In this document: positions 9,167 to 16,464 of the stretch, piece by piece
How positions within the stretch are numbered: position 1 is the stretch's first letter
Layout: each line of letters begins with the position of its first letter
Source: an uncultured Clostridia bacterium
GTDB taxonomy: Bacteria > Bacillota_A > Clostridia > Christensenellales > Borkfalkiaceae
DNA: 36,353 nt
Assembly (NCBI GenBank): GCA_934292955.1
Contig: CAKQXZ010000019.1
Location: 1 to 36,353, forward strand
Direction of reading: 5' to 3'
Translations under genes and position numbers: made by a program
Notes under the pieces: model-generated
What the model was told of the DNA's origin: nothing
The model's database searches: none
Seen by the model: only the letters and a program-made list of their open reading frames with translations

Positions 9167-9184
9167 GGTTAGCCCCCGCTAACC
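9167..9184 (-). promoter_or_regulatory. DtxR-type operator, feo site 2
   Basis: An 18-bp perfect inverted repeat GGTTAGC-N4-GCTAACC lying immediately downstream of the -10 box, over the expected transcription start of the feo operon. Occupancy here should block initiation, which fits iron-dependent repression of iron uptake. Confidence 0.84.
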
Positions 9185-9191
9185 GTGATTG

Positions 9192-9220
9192 AGTATATTC
9201 CTATAAACATTAAAAGTCAA
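9192..9220 (-). promoter_or_regulatory. Sigma-A promoter of the feo operon
   Basis: Reading leftward: TTGACT (9220-9215), a 17-base spacer and TATACT (9197-9192). The start point should fall near 9185, directly against operator site 2. The leader to feoA is about 70 bases and contains operator site 1. The rest of the 361-base stretch between feoA and the regulator gene holds the regulator's own promoters and a third operator. Confidence 0.85.
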
Positions 9221-9286
9221 CTGTTTTTTGTCGATTTTTCGAAAAAAAATATTTTTTTAGTCAAATGAAGATGTCGGCACCGCTTT

Positions 9287-9302
9287 GTTACCCTTTGCTA
9301 AC
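9287..9302 (+). promoter_or_regulatory. DtxR-type operator upstream of the regulator gene
   Basis: GTTACC-N4-GCTAAC has the same layout and spacing as the two feo operators with a single mismatch. It overlaps the -35 position of a weak promoter (TTTGCT, 16 bases, TATAAT at 9316-9321) on the plus strand. It suggests autoregulation of the DtxR-family gene, or a third site acting over the divergent region. Confidence 0.65.
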
Positions 9303-9350
9303 ATCATAAAAACCATATAATGCAAAAATGACAATTCGGCAGAATAACGC

Positions 9351-9379
9351 TTGCGTTTTTAATTAAAAGCCGTTATAAT
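9351..9379 (+). promoter_or_regulatory. Sigma-A promoter of the DtxR-family regulator gene
   Basis: TTGCGT (9351-9356), a 17-base spacer and TATAAT (9374-9379). It is better than the weaker candidate 57 bases upstream, which overlaps the operator at 9287-9302. The leader to the ATG at 9475 would be about 90 bases. Confidence 0.72.
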
Positions 9380-9474
9380 AAACAAAAATAAACAATCGGG
9401 CAACCGAAAAAGGATATATTCCTTATTATAATAAATTCCGTATTATAAAAAGATTATAAAAAGGGGGAAAACAC

Positions 9475-9846
9475 ATGAAACTTCAGGAATCGGGCGAGAT
9501 GTACCTTGAAACCATACTTATTCTTTCGAAAAAAAATAATTTCGTCAGATCTATCGACATAAGCGAGTATATGGGATACTCAAAACCGAGCGTTAGCCGC
9601 GCTATGTCTATTTTACATAAAGGCGGATATATTCTTATCGACAAGGAAGGCTATATCGCGCTTACGGAATCGGGGCGCAACGTTGCCGAGAAGATTTACG
9701 AGCGGCACAACGTTTTGTGCGAACTGCTTACCAACATAGGCGTGGATCCCGAAACGGCTAAAGCCGACGCCTGCAAGATGGAACACGATATAAGCGACGT
9801 TACGTTTGCGGCAATCAAAAGCCATCTGATGACACACTCTAAATAA
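9475..9846 (+). CDS. DtxR/MntR-family metal-dependent transcriptional regulator, iron-type metal site
   Basis: A 123-residue protein with an N-terminal winged HTH (about 1-65, recognition helix near SKPSVSRAMSILHKGGY) and a metal-binding/dimerisation domain (about 66-118). There is no C-terminal SH3-like domain, so the size is MntR-like. The ligand positions, however, follow DtxR/IdeR: Met9, Cys100, Glu103 and His104 correspond to DtxR Met10, Cys102, Glu105 and His106, and His78 to DtxR His79. MntR has Asp8 and Glu99 at the Met9 and Cys100 positions. This points to ferrous iron as co-repressor. It is divergent from the feo operon, whose promoter carries two matching operators. AGGGGG lies about 10 bases before the ATG. 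The family call is sure; the metal preference is inferred from residues. Confidence 0.93.
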   Translation: MKLQESGEMYLETILILSKKNNFVRSIDISEYMGYSKPSVSRAMSILHKGGYILIDKEGYIALTESGRNVAEKIYERHNVLCELLTNIGVDPETAKADACKMEHDISDVTFAAIKSHLMTHSK

Positions 9847-9848
9847 GC

Positions 9849-9887
9849 AAAAAAAGCTCGATAATTGACTTATAGCGCAACTTTTTT
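9849..9887 (+). repeat. Conserved-centre hairpin repeat, copy 1
   Basis: Core CGATAATTGACTTATAGCGC at 9859-9878, flanked by an A7-G on the left and C-T6 on the right that can pair. It starts two bases after the regulator stop codon, so it could act as the first terminator-like hairpin of that gene. It shares the centre GATAATYRACTTATA with five other intergenic copies in this window. Confidence 0.6.
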
Positions 9888-9916
9888 ATAAAACCGTATA
9901 AAAAATGTGATTTTGC

Positions 9917-9960
9917 ATTGAAATATGCGATAATCAACTTATATGGCGATTTTTTTATTA
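9917..9960 (+). repeat. Conserved-centre hairpin repeat, copy 2
   Basis: Core at 9928-9947 (CGATAATCAACTTATATGGC) followed by T7. The 44 bp from 9917 to 9960 match 10008-10051 with three mismatches, so copies 2 and 3 arose from a recent duplication of the whole element. Confidence 0.7.
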
Positions 9961-10007
9961 GAATATATAATTTTTGAATATATAATTACAGCCTGTCTGC
10001 AATTCAG

Positions 10008-10051
10008 ATTGAAATGCGCGATAATCAACTTATACGGCGATTTTTTTATTA
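10008..10051 (+). repeat. Conserved-centre hairpin repeat, copy 3
   Basis: Core at 10019-10038 (CGATAATCAACTTATACGGC) followed by T7. It lies 91 bp from copy 2 and has the same orientation. The three copies fill most of the 278-base convergent gap between the DtxR-family gene and the next gene. Confidence 0.7.
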
Positions 10052-10063
10052 CAACATAAATAG

Positions 10064-10098
10064 AACGCCGAGCGGAATACCCCGCCCGACGTTTTTTT
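10064..10098 (+). terminator. Intrinsic terminator at the end of the regulator transcript
   Basis: AACGCCGAGCGG and CCGCCCGACGTT form a long GC-rich stem with two mismatches and a short loop, followed by T7 on the plus strand. There is no T-run in the other direction, so it serves rightward transcription, about 220 bases past the regulator stop codon and after the three repeat copies. Confidence 0.75.
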
Positions 10099-10124
10099 AT
10101 TTTGATAGATTTTTGTTTGATAGA

Positions 10125-10778
10125 TTACAGCGCGTCAGAACCGGTCTGTTCGTTCTGCGCGATAGTTCCGGTTACAGTATCTTGTTTAGTTTTGCGCAGC
10201 AGCGCGCCGAGAAGTACGAGCGCGAACGGGAAAACATAACCTAAAACAAGAATAACGTCGTTTACTTTCTGAAGAGCGACGGTGCCTTCGCCGTTAATAG
10301 CAAACAACGTTGTGGGCAGCGGTTGTATGAAAAGGAACCTTGCAATGTAAATAATCATAGCGAATATACCGAAAACTTTTACGGTATTTCCGAGATTTTT
10401 GATTATAAATACAAGCCCCAAAACCCAGCATGCAACAGATACTATAGAAGCAAAAACATAGGGAAGCAATTCAATAAGCACGTCTATAAACACCGCGGCA
10501 AAATCGTCGGACGGATGAGAGTTTGCGTAAGCATATACGTCGAAACTATTGTAAATTACAATAGACCCGGCAATGCATACAAGCCCAATAATTTGTGCGG
10601 CTGCGGCGATTCCGCCGAAAACATAGCCTTTTTTGGCTTTGAGCATTGTTCCGACGATAAGCCCTGCGGCTATAACGCCGAACAAAGCGTAAAGGACGTA
10701 TGCAAAAGTTTTGTATTCTTCGGTTATCGGGAACTGCAAAATCTTAAGCATCTCTGCTGTGCTGTTTTTGTACGACAT
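10125..10778 (-). CDS. Unknown multi-pass membrane protein
   Basis: A 217-residue protein that I cannot assign to a family. It has about six hydrophobic segments (near residues 27-46, 53-75, 92-125, 133-152, 173-195) and a short polar, Gln/Thr-rich C-tail. Gly-rich helices (YVLYALFGVIAAGLIVGTML) and a conserved-looking PLPTTLFAING loop are the only notable features. Codon use resembles its neighbours. A clear AGAAGGAGAT ribosome site lies upstream of the ATG at 10778, and it has its own promoter, so it is a genuine monocistronic gene. No enzyme motif is visible. It is not part of the feo operon; its role is unknown. Confidence 0.75.
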   Translation of the reverse strand: MSYKNSTAEMLKILQFPITEEYKTFAYVLYALFGVIAAGLIVGTMLKAKKGYVFGGIAAAAQIIGLVCIAGSIVIYNSFDVYAYANSHPSDDFAAVFIDVLIELLPYVFASIVSVACWVLGLVFIIKNLGNTVKVFGIFAMIIYIARFLFIQPLPTTLFAINGEGTVALQKVNDVILVLGYVFPFALVLLGALLRKTKQDTVTGTIAQNEQTGSDAL

Positions 10779-10810
10779 AAGAATATCTCCTTCTTATAAA
10801 ATTTACTTAT

Positions 10811-10839
10811 ATCATAGCACTTTGCGTTGCGTTAGTCTA
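10811..10839 (-). promoter_or_regulatory. Sigma-A promoter of the unknown membrane protein gene
   Basis: Reading leftward: TAGACT (10839-10834), 17 bases, TATGAT (10816-10811), giving a leader of about 25 bases to the ATG at 10778. Confidence 0.65.
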
Positions 10840-10947
10840 CTGTTTTTATAAAATTTTTGTGCTTTTTTATTAAATTTGCCTAATAAACACCATTATTTGC
10901 TTTATATGCACATTTGCAAATATGTGCAACGCCGATATTTATAGACT

Positions 10948-10975
10948 AAAAAAACACCTGCGCGTACTGCAAGTG
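10948..10975 (-). terminator. Intrinsic terminator after the aldose-1-epimerase-like gene
   Basis: In the leftward transcript CACTTGC and GCAGGTG form a 7-bp stem (one G.T pair) around a 7-base loop, followed by a run of seven T. It closes the two-gene unit that starts at 15126. Confidence 0.8.
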
Positions 10976-11036
10976 CTTTTTACATGGGGGTGTAAGGTTT
11001 AAGCGTTCGGCATAATTAGAGCGTATTCGTGTTACA

Positions 11037-11981
11037 CTACCCTTTAATTTCTATTCTCGTGCGGAAGGTCTGCGTTTTGCCGCCGCTAAGCACGATAAGC
11101 CCGAGTTCGTCCGGGTTGCCGAGATGAAAACAATCTATGGCGCAAGTCTGCGGTTCGGTTACGACAAAATCGTCGCCGTCGCCGCGGTATAACATTCTGT
11201 AACCGAACGAATTATCGCTTGAATAACGAATGCTTACGCCGCTTTTTTGATTTTTAAGAACAGACGTAAACGGTTTGCCGTTCGATTTATAAAACGCCGA
11301 AAACGGAGCGACTGCGGGATAAAACGCGCCGTTTTCAAGTTGCTCGTCACGCGGTCTGCCGCTTGCTTTCTCGCCGGTAGGCAAAAAGTTTTTATCGCGC
11401 AGATATTCTTCGGATACGGGAACTTCTAAAGTAACGTCGTTTTTGTCGCCGCCGAAATTAAGGTCGAACGTCGTGTGATAGGCAAGCATTACGGGCATAT
11501 CCGCCACCCCGTCGTTAGTTACGGACGTAAATTCTTCAAGCCCGCTTTCGTTCAGAACATAACGCCTTTCGACGGTGAAATTGTGCGGGAAACCGATATA
11601 CTCGCCCGCTTTTGCACTATAGCGAAAAACAATTTCGTTTTGGGCTTTTGCAACCGTAGTAAACGGCAGATTAAGCAGTTCGCCATGGATAAAGCAGCCC
11701 GTTTGGGGTTCGTTTATCGGGAAAACGTACTCTTTTCCGTTAAAAACGAATTTGCCGCCGCGAATGCGGTTTGGCGGAAACAAAATGGGGTTACCGAACA
11801 GATAGACGTTCGTTTGCCGATGCTCTTCGTCGAGCGGATAACGGAAGATTTCCGCGTTTAATTTCTTATTAAAAAGCCTGAAGCAGGTTGCGCCGATTAA
11901 GGGCGCGAACTCTGCTTCGTAACCGCCCGCAGACAACCTGACGGTGCAAAGCGGGCATTTAATTTCAGTTGTTTCAGCCAT
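11037..11981 (-). CDS. Aldose 1-epimerase (galactose mutarotase-like) family protein
   Basis: A 314-residue protein of the galactose-mutarotase-like beta-sandwich superfamily. Recognisable family points are FPPNRIRGGKFVFNGKEY, the first catalytic-type His in the FIHGE motif, the second His in MLAYHTTFDLNF and the Glu in VVTEPQT near the C-terminus. This is the His/His/Glu set used to interconvert alpha and beta anomers of sugars. It is cytoplasmic (no signal peptide). The ATG lies inside the end of the preceding gene with an 8-base overlap (ATGGCTGA), so the two are translationally coupled and probably act on the same sugar. Substrate unknown; its neighbour has a related sugar-binding-type fold, and together they suggest monosaccharide or oligosaccharide handling. 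Confidence 0.87.
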   Translation of the reverse strand: MAETTEIKCPLCTVRLSAGGYEAEFAPLIGATCFRLFNKKLNAEIFRYPLDEEHRQTNVYLFGNPILFPPNRIRGGKFVFNGKEYVFPINEPQTGCFIHGELLNLPFTTVAKAQNEIVFRYSAKAGEYIGFPHNFTVERRYVLNESGLEEFTSVTNDGVADMPVMLAYHTTFDLNFGGDKNDVTLEVPVSEEYLRDKNFLPTGEKASGRPRDEQLENGAFYPAVAPFSAFYKSNGKPFTSVLKNQKSGVSIRYSSDNSFGYRMLYRGDGDDFVVTEPQTCAIDCFHLGNPDELGLIVLSGGKTQTFRTRIEIKG

Positions 11982-14900
11982 TTATTTCGCCTTTGAGAAG
12001 ATACAGAGAGAAATCTGCGCAATCGATTTTTTCAGCTTTTTCGGCGTACTCTTTCGCTTTTACTTTATCGCCTTTGGCAAGAGCCGCAAAACCGCACATA
12101 AGATAGCCTGCAAGCCGATGCACTCTTTCGATATCGTAATTGAAAGGCTGATATGCGGGCGAGCCTACCCCGTAATATTCGGGAATTTCGGCGGTTTCTA
12201 TTTTGTGATTGCCGATTTCTGCCATTTCGTTTGCGAGAGCGTTTGCTTCGGCGGATTTACCGAGCGCGTTATAGGCAAGGCATTCGTAGTAACTGTGAAC
12301 GGTAGGCGCGCCGTGCGTGGTGAGCGCGAGATTGAGGTATTCGTCGCGCTTGGCGTTAAGTCCCTGCGCCTCGTAAACCTTGGCAAGTTCGAGATAAATA
12401 GGCGCTTCGTTTACGAAATAGTTCTTTTCTTCGCCGTAATTAAGCGGGAACGTAAGCCCCAAAACAAGCATTTCTTCGGCTTCTTTATACTTCTTTTCGT
12501 TAAGAAGTTTTCTGCCCGTTATAAAGTGCAGCCACGCGTGGTGCTGGGTAAGATAACCTTCGCCGCCTTCGTAGGTGTGGAAACGGTGATCGGCAAGAAT
12601 ACCGAACGCTTTATCCATATCGCCCGCAATGGTGGAAAGCACAGAATACTGAAGGGTGCAGTCGTCGCGGGTGTAGACCGTTTTCTCTTCGTTTTTGTAA
12701 AGGTCAAGACGTTTTTCAACGGGCAAGTTAAGACCTTTGTAGAGTTGAGTGAGTTCGAAGAAAATACGATTGCTTTCGGGCATTAACTTATGCGCTTTTT
12801 CTAAAGCGGCGGTCGCTTCTTCCGCTTTGCCGAGATGGTCGTAAAGCCCTAAAGCCATGTTTCTGTAAGCGGGTGCAAAGTCGATTTTTGCGACGGTCTG
12901 TTTCCATTCGTCGACCGCTTCGCCGTATCTTTCGTAAGCGTAGTAAATGCAGCCGATATAATAGTGCGCCATTGCGGTACCCGCTGCTTTTAAGACGGGA
13001 ACGGTTTCGGTACGGACGGGGAATTCGCATTTCCAGCTGCAGTTGTCGGCAAGTCCGATATATTTGTCTTTTGCCGCATTATCGCCGCGAAGCCCCGCAA
13101 GATATGCGAGATAGTAGAACTTGATCGCCTTATCGTCGCATTTTTCAAGCGCGCTTCCGGCAAGGTCGTAAAGACCGAACTGCATTGCTTCTATAGCGAA
13201 GTTTACGGCGTTCTTTTCTTTTTCGAAGCCCGCGAAGAACAAAGGATCGATTTCTTCGATCTGTTTATCTATGCCCTTATCCCCTTCGAATATGCCGAGA
13301 ACGTATTTCGCCCACAGGTTTTTACTCTGCGTTTCGAGCGAAAGTTTAAGGAATTCGATCGATTCTTTTTTATTGCCGTTGAGCGCGTCGATCTTAGCGA
13401 GCAGATAATAGCCCGCGCTGCGATACGGATAACTCCATACGGCAAGGTATGCGTCGTTATACGCGCCGCTAAGGTCGCCCTTATAGAATTTGCAGAGCGC
13501 GCGTTTGTAGTAAGGCTCGGTGTCGTAAGGATTGTCGTTACGGAGCGTAAGTCTTTCGATTGCCGCGTTGTAGTAAGATACGGCTTTATCGTACTCGCCG
13601 CGTTCAAGGCACTTATCGCCCATAGCCTTATTGCATCTGATATCTTTCGGATCGCGCTTAAGACCTTCAAGGAAGTAATCTTCGGGGCAATATTCGAAAT
13701 GTTTATACTGTCTTAAATGTATGCCGTTGAGATAAAGTTCTTCGACAGATTCTATATCGCAGGGCTTCTTTGCGGGAAGTCTGGGCGAAATCGGCTTTTT
13801 GTTGCCGCGTTCGGGCTGCTTGTACGCAACGACGAGTTTACCCGACTTTTCTTCGCAGATTTTCAGAGTTAAATCTTTTATATCGCCGTCGTAGTTAACG
13901 GTTGCGGTAAAGGGCGCGGACGGCGAAACTTCGGCTTTGGTTTCGTAAACGGTCTTGTCGCCGTTAAGCAATGTTATAACGCATTTGCGCTTTTTGACCG
14001 AGTAGAATCCGACAAATACGCCGTTTTCGGTTTTTTCGAGATTGCACGCGCCTTCTTCGGTAGCGCATTTTACTTCGCCGATATCGCGTACGGGGTACCA
14101 CACCTGCTCGAATTCCTTGGTTTCGTAAGGAGCGATCCATGTGAAGTCGGGCTGGTTATCGGTATAGCAACCGGTCATAAGTTCGACGTAACGCGAACCG
14201 TCGTCGGTAAGGTTTTCGCACCATTTTGCGCCGAATTTGCCGTCGCCCCACGTCCACAGCTTTTTACCGGGCGCAATGTGGTGGTTGGCAACGGTTACTA
14301 CGCCGCTTTCTTTGTTTTTATCGTATCCGCAGACGAAATCCATATCGGACTGACCTTTGGAAATCATGAACGAAGACGGAACTTTTATAGCCGAGAAAAC
14401 GTGAATATCGGTACCCTTGCCGTAGTCATACGGGCGCGCGGTATGATAAACGCCTTTTGCAATCGGCCATTCGAGAACGGCGCGGCGGTCATGGTCGTTT
14501 ACATACTCCACGTCGGGCGGAAATACTACCCTGTAATCGTCGTCGATTTCGACGGCAAGATTCGCCCACCACATGAACGGGTGCGCGACGGGCGTCTGAT
14601 TGTATACGGTGATTTTTGCGCGGAGAACGCTCGAGCCTTCGTCGACGGAAAGCGCGACGTAGCCTTTCATCTGATGGAAATAATCCACTTCGCCCATAAA
14701 TACCGCTTTTTTGCCGTTCGATTTGCCTTCGGCATGCTCTACGGGCATAAAGGTTGTAGGACGATGGTGCTGCGGCCAGTTGAATTCGATACCGCCCGAA
14801 ACCCACGGCCCCGCCAAGCCGACCATTGCGGGCTTGATGACTTTATTGTTGTAAATAAAATCGTAACCGTTGGTTTTATCGAGCGCGCAGTGAACCTTGC

Positions 14901-15126
14901 CGCCGAGTTCGGGGAGCAATACGGCGCGGATATACTCGTTTTCGAGAACGTAGCCTTCGTAATCGCAATCCTTTTTATCGTCGGAAAAAGACGTAACGTA
15001 AGGAATAGGATAAATGCGACCGCTTGCGCCCTGATAAGGACGTTTTTCGAAATACAGCGGCAGCGGTTCGGGGTCGCCGACTTTATATGTAGGAATTGTA
15101 ATTTTTTGCTTTTTGATTTCAGACAT
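11974..15126 (-). CDS. DUF5107 domain protein with C-terminal tetratricopeptide repeats
   Basis: A 1050-residue protein. About residues 1-440 form the DUF5107 region (LPELGGKVHCALDKTNGYDF, GGIEFNWPQHHRPTTFMPVE, YVELMTGCYTDNQPDFTWIAPYE), a beta-sandwich region distantly like galactose mutarotase and found beside carbohydrate genes. Residues about 470-1050 are helical TPR-type repeats (for example KAVSYYNAAIERL, YYIGCIYYAYERYGEAVDEW). No signal peptide, so cytoplasmic. Function unproven; a sugar-modifying or sugar-sensing role is inferred. The frame is open to 15192, but I chose the ATG at 15126 because GAGGTG lies eight bases upstream and a promoter with its -35 at 15187-15192 would lie inside the longer version. 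It overlaps the epimerase gene by 8 bases. Confidence 0.88.
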   Translation of the reverse strand: MSEIKKQKITIPTYKVGDPEPLPLYFEKRPYQGASGRIYPIPYVTSFSDDKKDCDYEGYVLENEYIRAVLLPELGGKVHCALDKTNGYDFIYNNKVIKPAMVGLAGPWVSGGIEFNWPQHHRPTTFMPVEHAEGKSNGKKAVFMGEVDYFHQMKGYVALSVDEGSSVLRAKITVYNQTPVAHPFMWWANLAVEIDDDYRVVFPPDVEYVNDHDRRAVLEWPIAKGVYHTARPYDYGKGTDIHVFSAIKVPSSFMISKGQSDMDFVCGYDKNKESGVVTVANHHIAPGKKLWTWGDGKFGAKWCENLTDDGSRYVELMTGCYTDNQPDFTWIAPYETKEFEQVWYPVRDIGEVKCATEEGACNLEKTENGVFVGFYSVKKRKCVITLLNGDKTVYETKAEVSPSAPFTATVNYDGDIKDLTLKICEEKSGKLVVAYKQPERGNKKPISPRLPAKKPCDIESVEELYLNGIHLRQYKHFEYCPEDYFLEGLKRDPKDIRCNKAMGDKCLERGEYDKAVSYYNAAIERLTLRNDNPYDTEPYYKRALCKFYKGDLSGAYNDAYLAVWSYPYRSAGYYLLAKIDALNGNKKESIEFLKLSLETQSKNLWAKYVLGIFEGDKGIDKQIEEIDPLFFAGFEKEKNAVNFAIEAMQFGLYDLAGSALEKCDDKAIKFYYLAYLAGLRGDNAAKDKYIGLADNCSWKCEFPVRTETVPVLKAAGTAMAHYYIGCIYYAYERYGEAVDEWKQTVAKIDFAPAYRNMALGLYDHLGKAEEATAALEKAHKLMPESNRIFFELTQLYKGLNLPVEKRLDLYKNEEKTVYTRDDCTLQYSVLSTIAGDMDKAFGILADHRFHTYEGGEGYLTQHHAWLHFITGRKLLNEKKYKEAEEMLVLGLTFPLNYGEEKNYFVNEAPIYLELAKVYEAQGLNAKRDEYLNLALTTHGAPTVHSYYECLAYNALGKSAEANALANEMAEIGNHKIETAEIPEYYGVGSPAYQPFNYDIERVHRLAGYLMCGFAALAKGDKVKAKEYAEKAEKIDCADFSLYLLKGEING

Positions 15127-15163
15127 AAAAAACACCTCGTCGTTCTTTATACTTTTCAAGTAC

Positions 15164-15192
15164 ATTATACAAGACGAAAAGGCGTTTTGCAA
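15164..15192 (-). promoter_or_regulatory. Sigma-A promoter of the DUF5107-epimerase operon
   Basis: Reading leftward: TTGCAA (15192-15187), 17 bases, TATAAT (15169-15164). The element GTCTTG occurs twice in direct orientation 20 bp apart: once running into the -35 (TTGTCTTGCAA) and once running into the -10 (TCGTCTTGTATAAT). Both are close to the motif seen at three other promoters in this window. Confidence 0.85.
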
Positions 15193-15282
15193 GACAATAT
15201 TTTGAGCGATTTTTATGCTATAATATGGTTTTTTTCACTTTATGCCGCAGGCGTTTGAGCGTTCACGCCGCAATAGTCGGGT

Positions 15283-16341
15283 TTATACAATAAGATTGTA
15301 TTTGGAAATGAGCGCGACAAGGTCTTTTCTGCCGGAAACGTCGGCGTTTTTGACCATTGCATGCACGCGGTATTTTACCGTATTCAACGCAAGGTGGCGG
15401 TTTTCGGCGATGGTTTCGTAACTGTCGCCCGCCATGATATCGTGAAGGATCTGTTCGTCGAGTTCGTCGAGCATTAAAAGGGTCTGATTGAGCCGCTCTA
15501 CTTCGTCGACGATTTTGTCGCCGTAAAAATCTACTCCGCTCTGGCTGTAAGACGAATCTATAAGCGGGAACTTTCCGTCATAACGCTTGCCTATCACTAT
15601 ATCCATTTCGAGAGTCAACGCGGTGGAATATACTTCGTCGAGCCGCATTAAAAAAAGATAAAGTTCGGCAATCTGCACGCCCGCGTTGTAATAGTTTATT
15701 ATGGCGGCGGGATAGGGATTTTCCATATATTCGGAAATTTTCATTCCGTTGCAACTGCATACCCGCTTGTTTTCTAACAGTTCGGGATAACAAGTGCGCA
15801 GAATTACGGCGATCGCATCGTTAAGGCAGACTACGTTTTTAACGTTCGCACCGTTTTCGGCAAAGTCTTTTATGCAAGCCATAACGTCGCCGTTGTTGCG
15901 GAAAACCTTTACGGGTATATCATAGAGTTCTGCCGCATGCTTTACGCCCGCAAGTTTCAACCTGTCGGGTAGCGAATCGGAATTATAACCTATAACGGCG
16001 GTTTCGCCCGCGTTTTCGGAAAGAAGATAGCCTGTTAAAAGATATGTGGACTTTGTGTAGGTCAGGTTTATGCCGCTGTACTGATACATTGTATCGATAT
16101 ACTGAAACCCGAACACGAGCGGATGAATGCCGCGCGCGTTGAGCGCTTTTATGGCGTCCATAGTCCATTTGAGTGAAGCGCAGATTAAAATAACCACGCG
16201 CGGATTATCTTTGATTTCTTCTAAAGATTTGAAGATTTCAAGCGCGAGACGTTTCTTTTTAAGAACCGATCCCATTCCGTCGAGTATGGTTTTTATGCGG
16301 TTGTTGGACGAATAATTTTCTTCTATCAGAACCGAAACCAT
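15283..16341 (-). CDS. Transcriptional regulator with periplasmic-binding-protein-like sensor and C-terminal LuxR-type HTH
   Basis: A 352-residue protein. Residues about 1-285 look like a type I periplasmic-binding-protein (LacI sensor-like) fold: alternating beta-alpha segments such as PRVVILICASLKWTMDAIKAL, ETAVIGYNSDSLPDRLKLAG and NVVCLNDAIAVIL, as in sugar-responsive regulators. The N-terminal LacI HTH is absent. Residues about 291-347 form a LuxR/FixJ-type HTH (DELDEQILHDIMAGDSYETI, then a TVKYRVHAMVKN recognition-helix region). So ligand sensing and DNA binding appear joined in the reverse order to LacI. No signal peptide. AAAGGAG precedes the ATG. It lies between the esterase gene and the DUF5107 operon and is a good candidate sugar-responsive controller of these genes; targets are inferred. 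Confidence 0.83.
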   Translation of the reverse strand: MVSVLIEENYSSNNRIKTILDGMGSVLKKKRLALEIFKSLEEIKDNPRVVILICASLKWTMDAIKALNARGIHPLVFGFQYIDTMYQYSGINLTYTKSTYLLTGYLLSENAGETAVIGYNSDSLPDRLKLAGVKHAAELYDIPVKVFRNNGDVMACIKDFAENGANVKNVVCLNDAIAVILRTCYPELLENKRVCSCNGMKISEYMENPYPAAIINYYNAGVQIAELYLFLMRLDEVYSTALTLEMDIVIGKRYDGKFPLIDSSYSQSGVDFYGDKIVDEVERLNQTLLMLDELDEQILHDIMAGDSYETIAENRHLALNTVKYRVHAMVKNADVSGRKDLVALISKYNLIV

Positions 16342-16370
16342 GTGGCTTAACTCCTTTGCTTTCTCGGCTT

Positions 16371-16399
16371 ATTTTAGCATATAATCTTAATTTTTGCAA
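16371..16399 (-). promoter_or_regulatory. Sigma-A promoter of the regulator gene
   Basis: Reading leftward: TTGCAA (16399-16394), 17 bases, TAAAAT (16376-16371). The -35 is part of AATTTCGTCTTGCAA, shared with the DUF5107 promoter. The promoter begins just after the terminator of the preceding esterase gene. Confidence 0.78.
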
Positions 16400-16408
16400 G
16401 ACGAAATT

Positions 16409-16442
16409 AAAAAAGTCCGCAAAAAACATTTTTTAACGGACT
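16409..16442 (-). terminator. Intrinsic terminator of the glycan-utilisation operon
   Basis: In the leftward transcript AGTCCG ... CGGACT enclose a further A6/T6 pairing, giving a long stem, followed by T-rich sequence. It lies 23 bases after the stop codon of the SGNH esterase gene and separates it from the regulator promoter. Confidence 0.85.
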
Positions 16443-16464
16443 CTTTATTTTTTGTTTCTGCTTG

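Noticed and set aside
9849..10051. Possible CRISPR array from the three clustered repeats
   Set aside because: Spacing is irregular (69 and 91 bp), copies differ, other copies are dispersed singly, and no cas gene is present.
14278..15258. Plus-strand open frame of 326 codons across the DUF5107 gene start
   Set aside because: Antisense to a well-supported gene and passing through its promoter; low-complexity aromatic/basic composition typical of a shadow frame.
15250..15280. Inverted repeat after the regulator stop codon as a terminator
   Set aside because: A short GC stem with a bulge is possible but no T-run follows in either direction.
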